64,000 nt of DNA, from contig CABUWV010000001.1 of assembly GCA_902495355.1 (NCBI GenBank), forward strand, positions 156,148 through 220,147, in the 5' to 3' direction. Origin of the DNA: an uncultured Collinsella sp. (GTDB lineage Bacteria; Actinomycetota; Coriobacteriia; Coriobacteriales; Coriobacteriaceae). Each line of letters opens with the position of its first letter. The first letter of the stretch is position 1. The notes under the pieces were generated by a model. That model ran no database searches. It saw only the letters and a program-made list of their open reading frames with translations, and had not been told where the DNA came from. The position numbers and the translations under genes were made by a program. Positions 60,504 to 64,000 of the stretch are shown here, in pieces.

Positions 60504-61723
60504 GGGAAGACCACGCTGCGTCCCGGGCTGCCGGGGGAATCCTGCGCGCCCGTACGCATGGGGGTAGCTCGCAATCGCTCGGCATCGCCTGCGAAGGGGG
60601 CGCCTCCGACCTCATTGACTTCTCGGTGAACGTGAATCCGGCAGGTCCCTCGCCGCGCGCCGTCGCCGCAGCTTGCAAGGCGCTTTCTCGAATCGACGCC
60701 TACCCCGATAGGGAAAGTCTCGCCCTCGTTCGCGCCCTAGCGCGCGCCCAGGGCATTCCCGAAGATACTATCGTCTGCGGCGCGGGCGCGTCCGACATCA
60801 TCTGGCGGCTCGCCGCGGCGGTGCGCCCGAAACGCATCGTCGTGTGCGCGCCGACGTTCTCTGAATATGCGGAGGCGGCATCGTACTACGGCGCATGCGT
60901 GCAGGAGTTCCCGCTCTCCGAAGCGGACGACTTCGACGTGCCCGCCTCCTTCGCCCGCGCGATCGAGGGGCCGGGAGACGTGGCGTACCTCTGCAATCCG
61001 AACAACCCGACGGGGCGCCTCGTCGACTCCCGCGTGATTGATGCCGCGGCTTGCCGCTGCGAGCAGGCGGGCGCGCTGCTCGTCGTGGACGAGTGCTTCC
61101 TCGGATTTGCGCCCGACGCCCGCGAAAGGAGCGTGGCCGCACGCGCCGCGTGTTCGCGCCATGTGGTCGTGCTCTCCGCGTTCACCAAGCTCTACGGAAT
61201 GGCGGGGTTGCGGTTGGGATATCTGATCAGCGGAAACGCCCAACTCATCGAGGGGATTCGGCGGGCGGGGCAGGCATGGCCCGTCTCCTCGGTCGCCGAG
61301 GCCGCGGGCGTCGCCGCCCTGGAAGACGTCGAATACGTCTCGCGCACGCGCGATGTATTGGCGGGCGAGCGAGCGTGGCTTTCCCACGAGCTCTCCTCGC
61401 TCGGGCTTTCCGTCGTGCCGTCGGATGCGAACTTCCTTTTAGTCCGCACGCCGGCGAAAGACATCCCCGAGCGCCTGTATAAACAGGGGGTTTTGGTCCG
61501 CACGTGCGACTCGTTTTCGGTACTGTCCCGTTTCTGGTGCCGCGTCGCGGTGCGCACGCGCAAGGAGAACGCCCGGCTTGTGATGGCGTTCAGTCGCGCG
61601 CTTCGGGCGGAAGGCGCATCGGGCGAAGGCGAACCCGACGAACGGGGCGGCGCTTCTTGCAGCGGCGCTATGGCGGGCGCGGATGGCCGAGGCTCGGAGA
61701 AGGAGGTCGATACCCGTGGGTAG
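60500..61723 (+). CDS. cobD: Threonine-phosphate decarboxylase-like aminotransferase
   Basis: 407 residues. Class I/II PLP enzyme with SVNVNPAGPSPRAV and YPDRESLALVRALA at the N terminus, CNPNNPTGRLVD, VVDECFLGFAPDARE, and the PLP Lys in LSAFTKLYGMAGLRLGY. This is the CobD (Salmonella) / CobC type that makes aminopropanol phosphate for CbiB, its direct neighbour. The last 40 residues are a Gly/Glu/Ala-rich tail absent from homologues. ATGA overlap with cbiB. Confidence 0.9.
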   Translation: MREDHAASRAAGGILRARTHGGSSQSLGIACEGGASDLIDFSVNVNPAGPSPRAVAAACKALSRIDAYPDRESLALVRALARAQGIPEDTIVCGAGASDIIWRLAAAVRPKRIVVCAPTFSEYAEAASYYGACVQEFPLSEADDFDVPASFARAIEGPGDVAYLCNPNNPTGRLVDSRVIDAAACRCEQAGALLVVDECFLGFAPDARERSVAARAACSRHVVVLSAFTKLYGMAGLRLGYLISGNAQLIEGIRRAGQAWPVSSVAEAAGVAALEDVEYVSRTRDVLAGERAWLSHELSSLGLSVVPSDANFLLVRTPAKDIPERLYKQGVLVRTCDSFSVLSRFWCRVAVRTRKENARLVMAFSRALRAEGASGEGEPDERGGASCSGAMAGADGRGSEKEVDTRG

Positions 61724-63215
61724 GGCGAAGCCCATCATGATCCAGGGCACCATGTCGAACGCGGGGAAGAGCCTGCTTGCGGCGGGGCTGTGCCGTGTGC
61801 TTTCGCAGGACGGCCTGCGCGTGGCTCCCTTCAAGAGCCAGAACATGGCGCTCAACAGCGGTGTCACGGCCGACGGGCTCGAGATGGGGCGCGCCCAGAT
61901 CATGCAGGCCGAGGCGTGCGGCATCGCGCCCGACGTGCGCATGAACCCCATACTGCTCAAGCCCGAAAGCGACCACCGAAGCCAGCTCATCGTGGCCGGC
62001 AAGGCGCAGGGAGCCTTTGCTGCGAGGGACTACTTCGCGCGAAAGAAGGCGCTCATGCCGCAGATTTTGGAGGCGTTCGATTCGCTCGCGGAGGAAAACG
62101 ACGTCATCGTCATCGAGGGCGCCGGCAGCCCCGTCGAAATCAACCTTGCCGAAAACGACATCGTCAACATGGGGCTTGCGCGCGCCGTGTCCTCCCCCGT
62201 GCTGCTCGCGGGCGACATCGATCCAGGCGGGGTGTTTGCCCAGCTCTACGGCACGGTCGCGCTCCTTTCGCCCGAGGATCGCGCGCTTTTGCGGGGGCTT
62301 GTGGTGAACAAGTTCCGCGGCGATGTGGAAATCCTGCGCCCGGGTTTGGCCCCGCTCGAGAAGATGTGCGGGGTTCCCGTCGTGGGGGTCGTGCCTTATC
62401 TTACGCTCGACCTGGACGACGAGGACTCGCTCGCGCCGCGCCTATCTGCCCGCGAGGCGCGCGGTGTCATCGACGTCGCCGTCGTGCGTCTTCCGCATCT
62501 GTCGAACTTCACCGACTTCGACTCGCTTTCGCGCGTGCCCGGCGTGGGCGTGCGCTACGTTTCCTCGACGACCGATCTGGGCCGACCCGACCTGGTGGTG
62601 CTTCCCGGCTCAAAGACCACGCTCGACGACGCGCGCTGGCTTGCGGCTAGCGGCATCGGAGCCTGTGTACGCGCGCTTTCGGGCGCGGGCACGCCGGTGC
62701 TCGGCATATGCGGAGGCTACCAGCTTTTGGGAGACGAGCTTTCCGATCCGCACGGCAGGGAAGGCGCTGGCACCGCGCGCGGGCTCGGGCTCATCCCTGC
62801 AAGTACGGTGTTCAAGGAGGAAAAGCGCCTCGCCCAGTCGGAGCTGCGCATCACGGGCGCCCAAGGCGCGTTCTCGGTGTGGAACGGCATGACGGCGCGC
62901 GGGTACGAGATTCACGACGGCGAAACGACCGTCTCCTGCGCCCCTGCGGGCACGATTGGCGGCAAACCAGAAGGCGCGGCCTGCGGAAACGTGTTCGGAA
63001 CCTATCTCCACGGCCTGTTCGACGAACCGGGGGTGGCGCTCGCCCTCGCGCGCTCGTTTGCGCGTATACGCGGCCTGCCCGAGAGCGTCGTGGGTGCTGC
63101 GGGCGCGGCGTCCGCGGCCGATCACCGTGCGCGCGAGTTCGACCGCCTGGCCGACGGCGTGCGCGGGGCGCTCGACATGGAGTATGTCTACCGCATTATC
63201 GAGGAGGGCGTATGA
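61716..63215 (+). CDS. cbiP: Cobyric acid synthase
   Basis: 499 residues. N-terminal MIQGTMSNAGKSLLAAGLCR, then PFKSQNMALNSGVTADGLEMGRAQ and EGAGSPVEINL; C-terminal glutaminase part with PGSKTTLDDARWL and the nucleophile Cys in VLGICGGYQLLG. It amidates the b, d, e and g side chains. GTG 61716 has AAGGAGG nine bases upstream and overlaps the cobD stop. Confidence 0.94.
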   Translation: MGRAKPIMIQGTMSNAGKSLLAAGLCRVLSQDGLRVAPFKSQNMALNSGVTADGLEMGRAQIMQAEACGIAPDVRMNPILLKPESDHRSQLIVAGKAQGAFAARDYFARKKALMPQILEAFDSLAEENDVIVIEGAGSPVEINLAENDIVNMGLARAVSSPVLLAGDIDPGGVFAQLYGTVALLSPEDRALLRGLVVNKFRGDVEILRPGLAPLEKMCGVPVVGVVPYLTLDLDDEDSLAPRLSAREARGVIDVAVVRLPHLSNFTDFDSLSRVPGVGVRYVSSTTDLGRPDLVVLPGSKTTLDDARWLAASGIGACVRALSGAGTPVLGICGGYQLLGDELSDPHGREGAGTARGLGLIPASTVFKEEKRLAQSELRITGAQGAFSVWNGMTARGYEIHDGETTVSCAPAGTIGGKPEGAACGNVFGTYLHGLFDEPGVALALARSFARIRGLPESVVGAAGAASAADHRAREFDRLADGVRGALDMEYVYRIIEEGV

Positions 63216-63727
63216 TCCACGTGTATCATGGCGACGGCAAAGGCAAGACCACGGCGGCGATGGGCCTCGCCCTTCGCATGCTCGCCGCAGGCCGCCGCGT
63301 CGTCGTCGTGCAGTTCCTGAAAGACGGCGAAAGCGGGGAGGCGCGACTGCTCGCCGAGCATTTCGGCGTGCCCGTGTTCGCGGGGAAGGTGTCGGAAAAG
63401 TTTACCTGGTCCATGACGTCGGAAGAACTTGCCGCGACGTGCGAGCTGCACGATGGGAACCTCGCTTCCGCGCTCGCCGAGCTCGAGGGCGCGCAGGAGG
63501 GGCTGCTCGTGCTCGACGAGGCGCTCGACGCGCTTTCGAAGGGGCTTGTCGACGAGGCGCTCGTGGACCGCGCGCTCGATATGTCCGCGCGCGGCGTCGA
63601 AGTAGCGCTCACCGGGCGCGCGCCTTCCCGCAAGATCGTGGAGAAGGCCGACTACATAACCGAGATGCGGTGCGAGAAACACCCCTACGCTCAGGGGATA
63701 TGTGCAAGGGAAGGAGTGGAGTACTAG
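63212..63727 (+). CDS. cobO: Corrinoid (cob(I)yrinic acid a,c-diamide) adenosyltransferase
   Basis: 171 residues, intact. P-loop VYHGDGKGKTTAAMGLALR at the very N terminus, VVVVQFLKDGESGEA, Walker B-like LLVLDEALDALSKGLVD, VALTGRAPSRKIVEKADYITEMR and C-terminal AREGVEY. BtuR/CobO family; it adds the 5'-deoxyadenosyl group. Slightly short for the family. ATGA overlap with cbiP. Compare the deleted copy at 1036-1232. Confidence 0.93.
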   Translation: MIHVYHGDGKGKTTAAMGLALRMLAAGRRVVVVQFLKDGESGEARLLAEHFGVPVFAGKVSEKFTWSMTSEELAATCELHDGNLASALAELEGAQEGLLVLDEALDALSKGLVDEALVDRALDMSARGVEVALTGRAPSRKIVEKADYITEMRCEKHPYAQGICAREGVEY

Positions 63728-64000
63728 ATGGATTCCAAGGAGATGGCGCCCGGCGACATCGAGCGGCGCAGCTTCGAGATCATCACGGAGCTGCTGAGGG
63801 ACCGCGTGCTCGACCCCGAAAACGAGCTTGTCATCAAGCGCGTCATCCACACGACGGCGGATTTTGATTATGCGGACAATCTCGCGTTTTCGCCGGACGT
63901 GATCGAAAAGGCAAAAGCCGCGCTTGCGGCAGGGGCGACGGTGGTTACCGATACCAATATGGCGCTCTCCGGGGTGAGCAAGGCGACGCTGGCAAAGCTC
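63728..64000 (+). CDS. cbiC: Cobalt-precorrin-8 methylmutase, 3' end cut by window
   Basis: 91 codons visible. PGDIERRSFEIITELL and the active-site region VIKRVIHTTADFDYADNL (with the conserved His) match CbiC/CobH, followed by ATVVTDTNMALSGVSK. It moves the C11 methyl to C12 to give hydrogenobyrinate/cobyrinate. Starts directly after the cobO stop, continuing the operon past the window. Confidence 0.93.
   Translation, partial: MDSKEMAPGDIERRSFEIITELLRDRVLDPENELVIKRVIHTTADFDYADNLAFSPDVIEKAKAALAAGATVVTDTNMALSGVSKATLAKL

Noticed and set aside
1..64000. CRISPR array, prophage or integrative element
   Set aside because: No regularly spaced direct repeats, integrase, phage structural genes or attachment-site duplications were seen. 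The tRNA-Glu gene has no integrase or partial copy next to it.

Overview
The window looks like the chromosome of a gut-type Coriobacteriia, most likely Collinsella or a close relative. This is inferred from the high G+C, the gene order alaS-yqgF-mltG-aroK-aroB-pepP-efp-nusB-tlyA-nadK-recN, a T-box-controlled ileS, a fructose PTS cluster with tandem 1-phosphofructokinases, and an anaerobic cobalamin pathway. No phage, plasmid or CRISPR array is visible.

Region 1 (1-43.3 kb) is mostly housekeeping backbone. It holds the end of a MATE exporter, a remnant of a corrinoid adenosyltransferase gene, ftsH, a DUF523 gene, an iron-ADH-type glycerol dehydrogenase, ileS behind a T-box leader, lspA-rluD, a membrane glycosyltransferase, a small prepilin peptidase, dgt, rarA, an anti-sigma/sigma-B-type pair, and an AI-2E family permease. 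The alaS-to-aroB and pepP-to-recN gene strings follow. Next come sugar-PTS genes (an RpiR-type regulator divergent from a fructose EIIBCA, then HPr, enzyme I and two PfkB kinases), a CCA-adding-type enzyme, tRNA-Glu(CUC), a flippase-like membrane protein and a TetR regulator.

Region 2 (43.3-64 kb) is visibly richer in G+C and is almost entirely corrinoid genes. It begins exactly at a short IS3-type transposase remnant. Leftward, behind a cobalamin riboswitch, lie a secreted Tat-lipoprotein CbiK chelatase, a small lipoprotein, a substrate-binding lipoprotein, a BtuC-like permease and a BtuD-like ATPase with an extra C-terminal domain. Rightward runs a tightly overlapping series: cbiF, cbiD, an internally deleted cbiL, cbiG, cbiH, cbiET, cbiA, cobT, cobU, cobS, a CobU-like/CobC fusion, cbiB, cobD, cbiP, cobO and the start of cbiC. 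Together these cover most steps from cobalt-precorrin to adenosylcobalamin with lower-ligand attachment. CbiL is broken, and no CbiJ or cobalt-specific (CbiMNQO) importer is visible before the window ends.

The most notable points are: (i) the riboswitch-controlled secreted chelatase plus ABC importer, which could form an extracytoplasmic tetrapyrrole or cobalt handling system; (ii) two corrinoid genes (cbiL, and a btuR/cobO copy 50 kb away) that keep both ends but have lost their middle; (iii) an AroB homologue lacking the metal and NAD motifs; (iv) an anti-sigma kinase homologue lacking its ATP-binding boxes; (v) dispersed, nearly perfect hairpins that appear to double as terminators.
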